Of a stretch of 64,000 nt of DNA, positions 37,634 through 46,991 are shown one piece after another. The notes below the pieces were generated by a model that saw only the letters and a program-made list of their open reading frames with translations, ran no database searches and was not told the origin of the DNA. How positions within the stretch are numbered: the stretch's first letter is position 1; every line of letters starts with the position of its first letter. A program made the position numbers and the translations under genes. The DNA comes from Salipaludibacillus daqingensis (GTDB taxonomy: Bacteria > Bacillota > Bacilli > Bacillales > Salisediminibacteriaceae): contig NZ_JARZHF010000001.1 in assembly GCF_029891575.1 (NCBI RefSeq), positions 186,001 through 250,000 of the forward strand, in the 5' to 3' direction.

Positions 37634-38689
37634 TTATCTCATTCTATTTGCATAAGATGATGTATCAATATTTCGTTCTTGTAACCACTCTCTTGTTTCA
37701 CCCTTGATTATCAACGGTGCTTGTTTTAAGGATTTGACATTTGTTGTTCCAAGAGCAGTCATAATCATTTTAAGATCCATAAGCATATCATCTATATGTT
37801 GAATCGTTATTTCTACACCATCTTCTTGCACCCACTTCAATATTTGCCCTGCCATTCCAGCAGCATCTGCTCCTAAAGCAATCGCTTTCGCTATGTCATA
37901 AGCATTTTGAATACCACCGGTTGCTAACACACACAACTTATCAGATACAGACCTCGCTTCTGCAATGGAAGCAGCAGTAGGAATACCCCAATTATCAAAA
38001 AACGCCATCTGTCGTTCGCGTCTCTCATTTTCGATCAAAGAGAAATTGGTACCACCAAATCCTCCAACATCTACAAAATTAACGCCAATTTGTTGGAGTT
38101 GTCTTACCGATTCACGGCTAATTCCAAACCCAACTTCTTTTACAATAACTGGAACACTTACCGCACTTACAATTCTTTCAATTCTTTTTAGTGCTCCTGT
38201 AAACTCTCTATCCCCTTCTGGCATCACAAGCTCTTGAATGACATTCATATGAATTTGTAATGCGTTCGCTTCTAACAAATCTACGGAAAAACGAGCTTGT
38301 TCTGGCGTCGCTTCACTGCCGACGTTCGCAAAAATTAATCCTCTTGGGTGATATTGTCTAACAACTTTATAAGATTGTTGTTCTTTTTTGTCTTTAATGG
38401 CACTCATTTGTGATCCTACCGCCATAGGTATATGAAAAATATTGGCTATTTGAGCTAACTGACGGTTTATTCCTTCAGTCGCTTTTCCTCCGCCTCCGGT
38501 CATAGCATTGATAAAAATCGGCGAACTAATTTGAAGTTCGCCGATTTTTGACTTCAATGAAATATCTTGAACGTTCGTGTTAGGAAAGCTTTGGTGAACA
38601 AATTGAAGGTCATCTAAACCCGATGATCGTGACTGCCCTGTTTTTAATGCATATTGAATGTGATCTAGCTTTCTTTTTGAACGACTCAA
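37634..38689 (-). CDS. fni: Isopentenyl-diphosphate delta-isomerase, type 2 (FMN-dependent)
   Basis: This 351-residue enzyme interconverts IPP and DMAPP. It has the INAMTGGGGKATEGIN FMN-binding loop, AVGSQMSA, IHMNVIQELVMPEGDREF, and DVGGFGGTNFSLIENERR; ATGGIQNAYDIAKAIALGADAAGMAG closes the barrel. The start is TTG with GAAGGTGAAAAA ahead. It supplies prenyl units used by hepS/hepT in this window. Confidence 0.95.
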   Translation of the reverse strand: MSRSKRKLDHIQYALKTGQSRSSGLDDLQFVHQSFPNTNVQDISLKSKIGELQISSPIFINAMTGGGGKATEGINRQLAQIANIFHIPMAVGSQMSAIKDKKEQQSYKVVRQYHPRGLIFANVGSEATPEQARFSVDLLEANALQIHMNVIQELVMPEGDREFTGALKRIERIVSAVSVPVIVKEVGFGISRESVRQLQQIGVNFVDVGGFGGTNFSLIENERRERQMAFFDNWGIPTAASIAEARSVSDKLCVLATGGIQNAYDIAKAIALGADAAGMAGQILKWVQEDGVEITIQHIDDMLMDLKMIMTALGTTNVKSLKQAPLIIKGETREWLQERNIDTSSYANRMR

Positions 38690-38728
38690 TTTTTCACCTT
38701 CAATCTCTCGAACTGTATATTCATCAGG

Positions 38729-39886
38729 TTAGTTTTTGTATTTTTTTAATTGATCTCCAATGACATCTCCTAGAGAAAAGCCTGCATGATCATCTTCTCT
38801 TTGGTATTCTTTTTTTGCTTCATTGTCTTCTTTTTCCTGTTTCTCTTCTTCCAATGCGCGAATACTGAGGGAAATTCTCTTTTCAGAAATATTTACGTCG
38901 AGAACCTTCGCGCTGACAGTTTCTCCTTCTTTCAAAACTTCTCCCGGGGTTCCAATATGTCGATTGGCAATTTGTGAAATATGAACGAGACCTTCCACTC
39001 CTGGTGCAACTTCAATAAAAGCACCGAATGAAACGAGCCTTTTAACCGTACCTTCAATGATTTCTCCTTGCTTCACCTTACCTTCAATCAATTCCCAAGG
39101 GCCAGGCAACGTATCTTTAATGGAAAGAGAAATCCTTTCATTATCAGGGTCTACCCCAAGAACTTTCACCTGAACTTTATCACCTTCATTAACAATTTCA
39201 GATGGAGTTTCCACATGGTGGTGTGCCATTTGAGAAATATGGACAAGTCCGTCTACGCCACCAATATCAACAAATGCTCCAAAATCTGTCAACCGTTGTA
39301 CTGTTCCTTCAATTACTTGCCCTTCTGAAACACTAGACAACGTTTGTTTCTTTTTCTCCGTAACTTCATCATCTAAAACTGCTCGCTGTGATAAAATTAA
39401 TTTATTTCGTTCACGATCCATTTCAATGACTTTTAAACGGACAGTTTTGCCACGATAGTCAGAGAAATCTTCTACATAATGTCTTTCTACAAGCGATGCT
39501 GGAATAAAACCTCTTACACCTACATCAACAACTAAGCCACCCTTGACAACATCTGCTACTTCAGCTTCAAATGTTTCTTTTGCCTCTAATCTTTCCGCCA
39601 TAATGGCCCAGGCTTTTTCGGCTACAACGGCACGCTTTGATAATACTAACTCTTCTTCGGATAGTTTAATAACTTTGAACTCATGTTCTTCTCCTTCTTT
39701 TAGAACATCTTCCACTTTTTCCACATGAAGGCTAGATAACTCACTGATCGGCAAAACACCATCCATTTTATAGCCTACATTAACAAATGCTTGTTTTTCT
39801 TCAACTTTTGAGATTGTGCCCTTTGTCAAATCACCTACAGACAAAGAATTAAATTCGGCCATCTCGTTATTCATTTCTTCTACCAT
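38729..39886 (-). CDS. ypfD: Ribosomal protein S1 homologue (YpfD)
   Basis: This 385-residue protein has four S1 RNA-binding domains. Each carries the V.K.... G..V.V....GF(I/V)PAS or GLVHISQ pattern, for example near residues 25, 110, 195 and 280. The start is MVEEMNNEM (ATG 39886), nine bases after GGGAGG; an upstream in-frame start has no ribosome site. The C-terminus is acidic and disordered. Bacillus S1 homologues are dispensable for most translation. Confidence 0.93.
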   Translation of the reverse strand: MVEEMNNEMAEFNSLSVGDLTKGTISKVEEKQAFVNVGYKMDGVLPISELSSLHVEKVEDVLKEGEEHEFKVIKLSEEELVLSKRAVVAEKAWAIMAERLEAKETFEAEVADVVKGGLVVDVGVRGFIPASLVERHYVEDFSDYRGKTVRLKVIEMDRERNKLILSQRAVLDDEVTEKKKQTLSSVSEGQVIEGTVQRLTDFGAFVDIGGVDGLVHISQMAHHHVETPSEIVNEGDKVQVKVLGVDPDNERISLSIKDTLPGPWELIEGKVKQGEIIEGTVKRLVSFGAFIEVAPGVEGLVHISQIANRHIGTPGEVLKEGETVSAKVLDVNISEKRISLSIRALEEEKQEKEDNEAKKEYQREDDHAGFSLGDVIGDQLKKYKN

Positions 39887-39991
39887 TGTCAAAAACCTCC
39901 CTATCCCGGATACCACTCCCGGGGACATAAATGCTAATTATTTATGATCACCTTTCACAAATGTGAAAGAGTTTTCCTCAAAGATTTACAT

Positions 39992-40579
39992 TTATTTGCG
40001 ATGTTCATCAAGTAACTTTTGGATCCCACGCATAATTTCCTCAGTTGCTTCTTCAGGAGATCCTTTATTCTCTCGAATCGAATTCATATTAACAGGTGGC
40101 CCGTATACAACTTTTAATGGTGAAAACAACTTATAACTTCCGATAACAGCACATGGCACGACATTAGCTTCAGATCTAAGAGCAAAAAACCCTACACCTG
40201 CTAATCCCTCACCTAGTTCTCCTGTTTTACTTCTCGTTCCTTCTGGGAAAACTCCCACAATTTCTGATTGTTTCAACAACTTCAACCCAGATCTCAATGC
40301 TTGACGATCACTCATGCCTCTCCGAATAGGAAATGCACCAACTCTTGGGAGGATACTTTTTAAAATGGGTGCGTTAAATAACTCGGCTTTTGCCATGAAT
40401 TTTGTTTGACGTTTCAAAAATGCTCCAACTAGCGGGGGATCTAAGTTATGTATGTGATTACTACAAAGGAGTACCCCTCCATCAGCTGGAATATTATCTC
40501 TTCCTACCAGCGTTACTCGGTAAAAAAGTCGAAAATAAGTTCGACAAATGAATTGTCCAATCGAATATACCTTACTCAA
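39992..40579 (-). CDS. plsC: 1-acyl-sn-glycerol-3-phosphate acyltransferase
   Basis: This 195-residue PlsC-type acyltransferase makes phosphatidate. The catalytic HX4D motif is in NHIHNLDPP, the acceptor site FPEGTRSK follows, and an N-terminal hydrophobic helix anchors it. The start chosen is TTG 40579, eight bases after AAGGGA and overlapping the cmk stop by eight bases. An ATG three codons upstream is an alternative. B. subtilis has no plsC at this place. Confidence 0.85.
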   Translation of the reverse strand: MSKVYSIGQFICRTYFRLFYRVTLVGRDNIPADGGVLLCSNHIHNLDPPLVGAFLKRQTKFMAKAELFNAPILKSILPRVGAFPIRRGMSDRQALRSGLKLLKQSEIVGVFPEGTRSKTGELGEGLAGVGFFALRSEANVVPCAVIGSYKLFSPLKVVYGPPVNMNSIRENKGSPEEATEEIMRGIQKLLDEHRK

Positions 40580-41255
40580 CTGACCCATCCCTTTCAACAA
40601 CTAGCTCATAAATATGATCAACAACCTCTTGGATTGACATAGAAGTAGAATCTATTTCTAACGCATCCTCCGCTTTTTTTAGAGGGGCGATATCTCTCTC
40701 AGAATCTAATTTGTCTCTTTTCGCTATTTCATCTCGTAATTGATTAAAATTAGATGGAAGACCTTTTTCTAATTGTTCTTCATGTCGCCGTTTGGCTCTT
40801 TCATCCACTGTTGCGGTAAGAAATACTTTTAATTCAGCATAAGGTAAAACGGCTGTACCAATATCTCTTCCATCCATGACTGTTCCACCTTGCTCGGCTA
40901 ACTTCTGTTGTTTTAAAACCATTTTTTGTCTTATTAGAGAATGTTTTGCCACATAAGATACATTGTTCGTCACATCAGATCCACGAATTTTTTCTGTAAC
41001 ATCTTCTTCATCTAAGATAATACGAAGGTTTCCTGATCGATTGATTAACTGGATGTCCGTTTTATCAAGTAATGCATTTAAGTCTTGTTGATTGTTAACA
41101 TCCATGTCTTCTTTAACGGCTTTCCAAGTTAATGCCCGGTACATTGCTCCTGTATCTATATATATAAATTTCAATTTATCTGCTAGTAATTTTGCTACTG
41201 TACTTTTCCCTGCTCCAGCAGGCCCATCTATTGCAACATTCATCTGTGTCTTCAT
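40572..41255 (-). CDS. cmk: Cytidylate kinase
   Basis: This 227-residue kinase phosphorylates CMP and dCMP. The P-loop is IDGPAGAGKSTVAKLLAD, followed by DTGAMYRALTWKA and MDGRDIGTAVLP. The C-terminus (EDALEIDSTSMSIQEVVDHIYE) is typical. It lies between ypfA and the plsC/ypfD pair. Its end overlaps plsC. Confidence 0.96.
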   Translation of the reverse strand: MKTQMNVAIDGPAGAGKSTVAKLLADKLKFIYIDTGAMYRALTWKAVKEDMDVNNQQDLNALLDKTDIQLINRSGNLRIILDEEDVTEKIRGSDVTNNVSYVAKHSLIRQKMVLKQQKLAEQGGTVMDGRDIGTAVLPYAELKVFLTATVDERAKRRHEEQLEKGLPSNFNQLRDEIAKRDKLDSERDIAPLKKAEDALEIDSTSMSIQEVVDHIYELVVERDGSVE

Positions 41256-41376
41256 TCTTAACCCTTTCTATCATACGTCATTTCTCAATTGTGAATATAC
41301 ACCATATATTATCACAATTACACATGAGTGGTCTATTTTTTCAGAATCATTTGTCTTCATTCTAATGAAAATATCG

Positions 41377-42033
41377 TTATACTTTTTCCTTTTTCTTCAA
41401 AGCTAGTTGTCTCTCGAAACAATAGCGAACAATTTTTTGCCGGTCTAATTCACCTGTGTCAACAAATTCGAACGAACCTTTTATCCTACCTCTTTCCTTG
41501 AAAATTCTTATTGCCCTAGCACGAACTTCTAAATAATTCATTTCTCCTGATTGATAAGGTAATGCTAGCCATGTTGTGATTATATCTTCTGAACTAATGG
41601 AATGATCTTCTGGTAATACCAAAGCCATTCCACCTCCACTAACATCAGCAGTTACGGTAGTAAATGGAGTAAATTTATTTATAGATGAATATACCGCCAC
41701 ATCAATATTGGTGTCTACTCTAACATATTGACGACGTTGAATTCTTATATATTCTTCTTTTCCAGGGTCTTTCAAAACGAGCATCGGAAATTTCTTCTCG
41801 TATTTTCCAACAACTTCTGTTTGAAACAAGTAAATCGCTTGATCCTTTCCCATAAACCAAACCCGAACTTCCGTGCCTTCAAGAAAAAAGCTAGGTTTTT
41901 TTGTTTTTTGATCAACAGGATAATCAATGAAAACTTGTCCATTGTCGTGATCTAATATTTTACTTTTAAATCTTTTTTTTTCTTCATCTGGATTGTTCAA
42001 TTCCAAATGTATTATATTTCCAATTTTAATCAA
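41377..42033 (-). CDS. ypfA: PilZ-domain c-di-GMP receptor YpfA
   Basis: This 218-residue protein has an N-terminal YcgR-like domain and a C-terminal PilZ domain. The PilZ signature is RRQYVR (about residue 100) followed by DVSGGG, the two motifs that hold cyclic di-GMP. In B. subtilis YpfA (DgrA) slows flagellar motility when bound to the dinucleotide. The start is TTG 42033, six bases after GGGGGG, giving (M)IKIGNIIHL; the open frame extends 44 codons further upstream with no ribosome site. Confidence 0.9.
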   Translation of the reverse strand: MIKIGNIIHLELNNPDEEKKRFKSKILDHDNGQVFIDYPVDQKTKKPSFFLEGTEVRVWFMGKDQAIYLFQTEVVGKYEKKFPMLVLKDPGKEEYIRIQRRQYVRVDTNIDVAVYSSINKFTPFTTVTADVSGGGMALVLPEDHSISSEDIITTWLALPYQSGEMNYLEVRARAIRIFKERGRIKGSFEFVDTGELDRQKIVRYCFERQLALKKKEKV

Positions 42034-42132
42034 AGAATTCCCCCCCTGCCGGTAGATGTTGGTTGTGTGTATGTATGGTTCGATAAAAGATTGAAAAAAT
42101 CCTCTTTTTAATACAAATTCTATTATGAAAAG

Positions 42133-42161
42133 AACGAAGAGCCTCGTCAAGACTCTTCGTT
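42133..42161 (-). terminator. Terminator of sleB-ypeB
   Basis: The stem AACGAAGAG / CTCTTCGTT is followed by CTTTTC on the minus strand, in the gap after the ypeB stop. Confidence 0.7.
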
Positions 42162-42222
42162 CCATTTGAGATTAATTAGCTCCTCTATTATTTACCAGCT
42201 AATATAATATGTCTTTTTACTT

Positions 42223-43566
42223 TTATTGATAAACAGGCTCTGGGTTAGCTAGCTTTTCGACTATCTCTTCCCGACCATTTTCTGCATTTATAAATACTCT
42301 AAATGTGTCATTCCCTTTTGTCCCGTAAAACTCATGACAGAGAACTTCTTCCCCTTGTTGGTTTTCAATTATCGCAACATGGTGTTCTCGTATTTGGAGA
42401 TTTGGATTCAACTCTTCTTCCGCTTCTTCCCTTGACATTGTAAGTTCTGTGTCGCGATCACCCTCTGGATGAGCAAGATGAGCAAAACCTTCAAATCCGA
42501 TAATATCTCCTTCATCTAAAGCAACCTCTAATACGATTTCGTCAGAGTAAATACGAACATCGTCTTCCATTTCAACAAACTGAAACACACCGACATTATC
42601 ATATTGTTTACTTTCTACAAGTTGCATATTGGTATAATCATTTTTTTTGAGAAATTGTTTCGCCTTTTCAGAGGCTGCATTTAAACTTAAGGATTCTTCC
42701 TCTACGTCTCGTTCATTTAGCATCCAAACTGGATGACCACCTTTTTTTGTAATATCCATCGTAATAGTTGTACCGTGTTCAATATCAGGGATCATTAAAC
42801 TATATGCTTCGTATGCGAGACCCTCACCCGTTTCTGTCATTTCAATCCCTTCTAATGAATCAAGATCTAAGAAGTCTTCTGCAATTTTCATTGCTTTGTC
42901 TTCATCAACTTCATCCCCGTTAAGATTTTCATTAATCTCTTCATCGTTTGCTGAAACGCCACTAGAATCTGCCCCAAAATGAACTTCTTTGAAACCTTCT
43001 ACTTTCTCATCCATGTTTTTAAAGCCGTTAATAATAGGACTGTCCATTGGCTCCTCTTGTGCTTGCAATTCCTTATCAACATCTAACCAACGCAATTGAT
43101 CGTTTAAGACATGTGATTGAACTTGCCTAAGTTCCCGTTGTATTTCTTCTGCTTGCCCATATAGCATTTCGAGATCTTCATAATTTTCATCTGTTAATGG
43201 TTCTTGATCTAAATCTTTTATTGCATGTTCATATGAGAAATCCCCGATCTTCTGCAAAAAATCTTCCGTCTTACTAAAAGGCATCAACACTAATGGAAGC
43301 TGTCCCAGATCGTTTTGTGCTTCTGACGTTATTCTCCAAACTTCTGCTAAGGAAGGAGAGAGTCTATCCTTTGAGTTCATTGCTAACGTCGATCCAATCT
43401 CATCATGTAATAAATCAATTTGAAAACTTAAATCATGAAACGCACGTTGATAATTGTTCTCCGATTGCATCATCACGGCATTCTTTTCCTGATTCTCATT
43501 AAAGCCCCAAAATGCTGTTCCAATTACTCCAGCTACTAATAACCCGATCATTATATTCCTTATCAA
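42223..43566 (-). CDS. ypeB: Germination protein YpeB
   Basis: This 447-residue protein has an N-terminal signal anchor (MIRNIMIGLLVAGVIGTAFW) and a helical domain, then three PepSY-like repeats in the C-terminal half (for example ALQFVEMEDDVRIY-like beta strands and MSREEAEEELNP). YpeB is needed to stabilise and localise SleB in the spore. It lies 19 bases downstream of sleB, forming the sleB-ypeB operon. The protein is strongly acidic. Confidence 0.95.
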   Translation of the reverse strand: MIRNIMIGLLVAGVIGTAFWGFNENQEKNAVMMQSENNYQRAFHDLSFQIDLLHDEIGSTLAMNSKDRLSPSLAEVWRITSEAQNDLGQLPLVLMPFSKTEDFLQKIGDFSYEHAIKDLDQEPLTDENYEDLEMLYGQAEEIQRELRQVQSHVLNDQLRWLDVDKELQAQEEPMDSPIINGFKNMDEKVEGFKEVHFGADSSGVSANDEEINENLNGDEVDEDKAMKIAEDFLDLDSLEGIEMTETGEGLAYEAYSLMIPDIEHGTTITMDITKKGGHPVWMLNERDVEEESLSLNAASEKAKQFLKKNDYTNMQLVESKQYDNVGVFQFVEMEDDVRIYSDEIVLEVALDEGDIIGFEGFAHLAHPEGDRDTELTMSREEAEEELNPNLQIREHHVAIIENQQGEEVLCHEFYGTKGNDTFRVFINAENGREEIVEKLANPEPVYQ

Positions 43567-43585
43567 TTAAGTCACCTCCATTCAG

Positions 43586-44623
43586 TTATTTACAGAAAAT
43601 ATGCTTTCCGATTTGTTTTATTTGTGGTCTAGACCAAATCCAATCTGATGTAGCTGTTACTGGATTGAAATAATACAGCGCATGCCCTGTTGGATCTTGC
43701 CCATTAATAGCATCGATCACTGCTTTTCTGGATGTTTCGTCTGGGTCCATCCAAATTTGTCCATCTGCTACAGCTGTGAAAGCTCTCGGTTCAAAAATAA
43801 CGTCTGATGCGGTATTAGGAAACGTGGAGCTTTCTACTCGATTTAAGATAACTGCTGCAACAGCAACTTGTCCGACGTAAGGTTCTCCTCTTGCTTCACC
43901 ATAAACAGCTTGTGCCATAATACGGATATCGTTATCTGAATATCCTTCAGGTACATTTATTGCTTTTTCAATATTGATATCATCATCTTGCGGAACTGGT
44001 TCCTCTTCTGCAGGTGCTGGGACATCTACCTCAGGAGAAGGGGATGGCTCTTCAGGTGCAGGTGCCTCATCCGGTGTTTCTGGTGGTTTTTCTGCTGGTG
44101 TTTCTTCAGCTGCTGGATCTTCAGGAGGTGCTTCAGGCTGAGGTTGTTTTGGTGCTGGTGCCTCCTTTCTTGCTTCTGGCGATGGTTTTTCTGCTGGTGG
44201 AATCGGTTTTTCTTTGCTACCAACAGGTCCTTTTTGAATATTTTTGTCTACCCCACCATAATAAGTAAATTTCCGTCCCTCATTCAGCATACGGTGAACA
44301 AATTCTTTGTCATACTCAGTTGCTTTTTCAAGCATTGTTTTCATATCAGTTCCGACAAATCCATCCACTTCAAGTCCGAATTCTTCTTGAAATTCTTTTA
44401 CAGACCAGTAGGTTTGCCAACCGAATACACCATCGATTGTTCCATCATAAAACCCGTTGTACTGTAATCTTGCTTGAAGTTCAACGACATCATCTCCTGT
44501 CGCTCCTTTTTGGATAATCTGATCTGAAAATGCGCCAACGCTCGTTGGATTCATAGCGCTTATAAAGCAAAGTAAAATCACTACGGTCCAAAGACGCCTA
44601 TAGCTCTTACGTTTCATCATCAT
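43586..44623 (-). CDS. sleB: Spore cortex-lytic enzyme SleB
   Basis: This 345-residue secreted enzyme has a signal peptide (about residues 1-31), a peptidoglycan-binding domain (GATGDDVVELQARLQYNGF), an unusually long Pro/Glu/Ala-rich linker (about residues 135-220), and a C-terminal hydrolase_2 domain with AQAVYGEARGEPYVGQVAVA, including the catalytic Glu, and HALYYFNPVTATSDW. It is a lytic transglycosylase that breaks the cortex during germination. The linker is why it is some 40 residues longer than B. subtilis SleB. Confidence 0.95.
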   Translation of the reverse strand: MMMKRKSYRRLWTVVILLCFISAMNPTSVGAFSDQIIQKGATGDDVVELQARLQYNGFYDGTIDGVFGWQTYWSVKEFQEEFGLEVDGFVGTDMKTMLEKATEYDKEFVHRMLNEGRKFTYYGGVDKNIQKGPVGSKEKPIPPAEKPSPEARKEAPAPKQPQPEAPPEDPAAEETPAEKPPETPDEAPAPEEPSPSPEVDVPAPAEEEPVPQDDDINIEKAINVPEGYSDNDIRIMAQAVYGEARGEPYVGQVAVAAVILNRVESSTFPNTASDVIFEPRAFTAVADGQIWMDPDETSRKAVIDAINGQDPTGHALYYFNPVTATSDWIWSRPQIKQIGKHIFCK

Positions 44624-44659
44624 GGAAATCCTCCTCTATTCATGCTATATCTTAAGAAC

Positions 44660-44706
44660 GATGGAATAAGTGTAGTTTTTATCGAAACTAATAAATTTAT
44701 TCCATC
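44660..44706. repeat. 10-bp inverted repeat upstream of sleB
   Basis: GATGGAATAA (44660-44669) and TTATTCCATC (44697-44706) are perfect inverted arms separated by 27 bases, 37 bases before the sleB start. It falls where the forespore promoter should be and may be an operator. Confidence 0.5.
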
Positions 44707-44836
44707 TAAAGGATTCTCTGATAAGATATTTTCTTAGTAAAGAGTAATCATTGCTATTAGCAATTAATACAAAACTGATAATAAACAAAGAAGGCTACTA
44801 ATCAGAAATTTTATGACTATCTCGTACTATAAAAAA

Positions 44837-44867
44837 GGGTGCGGAAGTGTTATTACACTCCGCACCC
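44837..44867 (-). terminator. Terminator of the small zinc-ribbon gene
   Basis: On the minus strand GGGTGCGG.AGTGT / ACACT.CCGCACCC with a 4-base loop is followed by TTTTTT. Confidence 0.9.
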
Positions 44868-44885
44868 TCACATTCTTTTTGATCT

Positions 44886-45056
44886 TTATTCTGGTGACAC
44901 GTCTAAATGGAAGTTAGTTTCGTTACCGCAAACACATCGTTTAAAACCTGTATCGAAACCACCCTCTTCATTAGGACGTCCGCGAAGAATATATTTTTCT
45001 CCACAACTTTGACAACGAATCGTCACTTTGTACCTTTGTTCTTTTGTTTCAGGCAA
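44886..45056 (-). CDS. ypeQ: Small zinc-ribbon protein (YpeQ-like)
   Basis: This 56-residue protein starts at TTG 45056, eight bases after AAAGGAG. It has TIRCQSCGEKYILRGRPNEE followed by a second pair, KRCVCGNETNFHL, so a CxxC...CxC zinc ribbon is visible. It is at the position of ypeQ next to sleB and prsW. Its role is unknown. Its own terminator follows. Confidence 0.8.
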   Translation of the reverse strand: MPETKEQRYKVTIRCQSCGEKYILRGRPNEEGGFDTGFKRCVCGNETNFHLDVSPE

Positions 45057-45176
45057 AAAGATCACTCCTTTTTCATGGGCACATTTCTACTTTTATAGAA
45101 AACGAAGCCTAACTAATAAGTGTCGTTGCCATCCACTATACAACGAATCACGGGTAAGATTCAACAATTGGGTATT

Positions 45177-45848
45177 CTATCCTGCTCTTTGACTAAATTG
45201 ATTGATTGCCTCTTGCCTATTTGCTTTCTTCACTTTTGTTAAAGCAAAAACCCATAAGAATACCATAAAAGGCGTTAATACATATACCCATTGGTTTAAT
45301 GTTAATAGAATGAAATGGTATAAACTATGTAGCACGTATGGAAAAAAAAGTGCCAAAAATAAATATCTATAGCGGTGGCTATCGTCAAACTTCGCTTTAC
45401 CAAAATAGTACCCCATGACAACACCAAACAAAGCATGGCTTGACACTGGGAAAACTGCCCTTAAAAAGGCTGTATCCACTCCATTCGCAATAATGTATAA
45501 CATATTTTCCACAGAGGCAAATCCTAACGCAATTGCGGTAGCATAAACTATCCCATCATATCTTTGGTTAAAATGAACATGATAAAATACGGCAACTAAA
45601 ACAATAAACCATTTCATGAATTCTTCTATAAAACCAATTTGTATGAATGAAATCGCGTAAGGAGAAAGGAACCCAGCTTCCTCTTGAATGGCAAATTGTA
45701 CGAACATTACAGGAAAAACTAGAAGTGCACCAAAAACAAAACAACGAAATACCATCGTGATTGGCTCTTGTTCAAATTCATCTTTTAAATAAAAAAATAA
45801 TAAAAGTGCTATAGCCGGGGTTAACGCCACTGTTATAATAGAAAGCAT
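45177..45848 (-). CDS. prsW: Site-1 membrane protease PrsW
   Basis: This 223-residue protein has eight or so transmembrane helices. It carries the PrsW signature FIEEFMKWFIV with the catalytic Glu pair, plus SVENMLY and SSHALFGVVMGYYFG with conserved His. In B. subtilis it makes the first cut in the anti-sigma factor RsiW and so activates the envelope-stress factor sigma-W. The start is ATG 45848, nine bases after AAAGGA. Confidence 0.92.
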   Translation of the reverse strand: MLSIITVALTPAIALLLFFYLKDEFEQEPITMVFRCFVFGALLVFPVMFVQFAIQEEAGFLSPYAISFIQIGFIEEFMKWFIVLVAVFYHVHFNQRYDGIVYATAIALGFASVENMLYIIANGVDTAFLRAVFPVSSHALFGVVMGYYFGKAKFDDSHRYRYLFLALFFPYVLHSLYHFILLTLNQWVYVLTPFMVFLWVFALTKVKKANRQEAINQFSQRAG

Positions 45849-45975
45849 AGGCAATTTTCCTTTCAAATCTTATTATTATATAACCAGATCACTGACAGTT
45901 AGTATGGCGCTATGTTCATAGTAAGAAATTGACGAATAAATTGCAATTAAACAGAAGAATTTCAGGAGGTTTAAG

Positions 45976-46944
45976 ATGAAGAAAATATTAATCATGCATA
46001 CTGGTGGGACAATTGCTATGAGTGAAGACAAGGAAACGGGTGAGGTGAAGCCTAATCAACTGAATCCTCTTCACGCATCATTAACTAGCTTAGAAGATGT
46101 CGATTTTTCAATTGAAGATTTTCTTAACATTCCCTCGCCACATATGACAATGGACTTTATGGTTTCATTAGCCAAACGAATTGATTATCTAATTTCAACT
46201 GAATCATTTGATGGTGTTGTGATTACACACGGAACCGACACATTAGAAGAAACAGCTTACTTATTAGATTTAATTTTGACAAACAATTGTCCTGTTGTAC
46301 TTACGGGAGCCATGCGGTCTAGCAATGAACTTGGTTCTGATGGTCCTCATAATTTACTTTCATCTATCAGGACTGCGATGAGTGATGAAGCTTCTGGTAA
46401 GGGTGTTCTAGTCGTTTTAAATGATGAAATTCATACGGCAAAAAATGCAACGAAGACACACACTAGTAATATCGCTACGTTTCAGAGTCCACAATATGGT
46501 CCAATCGGAATTGTAACGAAAAGACGTGTTCATTTTCATCATACCCCAACATTTAATGAAAGATTTGATATAAAATCTCTGTCAAAAAAGGTCGTTTTAA
46601 TTAAAGCTGTTGCTGGGATGGAGAGTGAAATCCTTGAAGCGTTTTGTGATATGAAAATTGACGGAATCGTTATTGAAGCACTTGGTCAAGGGAATATGCC
46701 ACCTGAAACCGTTCAACCAATCCAAAACCTTGTAAATAAGGGGATTCCAGTCGTCCTAGTCTCAAGATGTTTCAATGGCATTGTGCAAGACATTTATGGA
46801 TATGATGGTGGAGGGAAACAACTAAAAGATATTGGCGTTATTTTTACAAACGGCTTAAGTGGACAAAAGGCACGAATAAAGTTAATGGTTGCATTAGAAA
46901 AAACAACAGAGTTAGTCGACTTGCAACATATTTTTCAACAATAA
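45976..46944 (+). CDS. ansA: L-asparaginase, type I
   Basis: This 322-residue enzyme hydrolyses asparagine to aspartate and ammonia. The first catalytic Thr lies in MHTGGTIAMSEDKETG and the second in VITHGTDTLEETAYLLD; a Lys occurs near residue 160. There is no signal peptide, so it is cytoplasmic. The start ATG follows CAGGAGG. It is divergent from prsW and convergent with ypdA. Confidence 0.95.
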   Translation: MKKILIMHTGGTIAMSEDKETGEVKPNQLNPLHASLTSLEDVDFSIEDFLNIPSPHMTMDFMVSLAKRIDYLISTESFDGVVITHGTDTLEETAYLLDLILTNNCPVVLTGAMRSSNELGSDGPHNLLSSIRTAMSDEASGKGVLVVLNDEIHTAKNATKTHTSNIATFQSPQYGPIGIVTKRRVHFHHTPTFNERFDIKSLSKKVVLIKAVAGMESEILEAFCDMKIDGIVIEALGQGNMPPETVQPIQNLVNKGIPVVLVSRCFNGIVQDIYGYDGGGKQLKDIGVIFTNGLSGQKARIKLMVALEKTTELVDLQHIFQQ

Positions 46945-46954
46945 ATTCTATCAT

Positions 46955-46986
46955 ACAGACCCGAGCAGGAAGCTGTTCGGGTCTGT
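46955..46986. terminator. Bidirectional terminator between ansA and ypdA
   Basis: A 14-bp stem (ACAGACCCGAGCAG / CTGTTCGGGTCTGT) with loop GAAG lies in the short gap between two convergent genes, with weak T runs on both sides. Confidence 0.85.
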
Positions 46987-46991
46987 TGTTA

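Noticed and set aside
43988-44467. 159-codon plus-strand frame rich in Cys, Trp and Phe
   Set aside because: It is the complement of the Pro/Glu/Ala-rich SleB linker, whose base bias creates open frames on the other strand.
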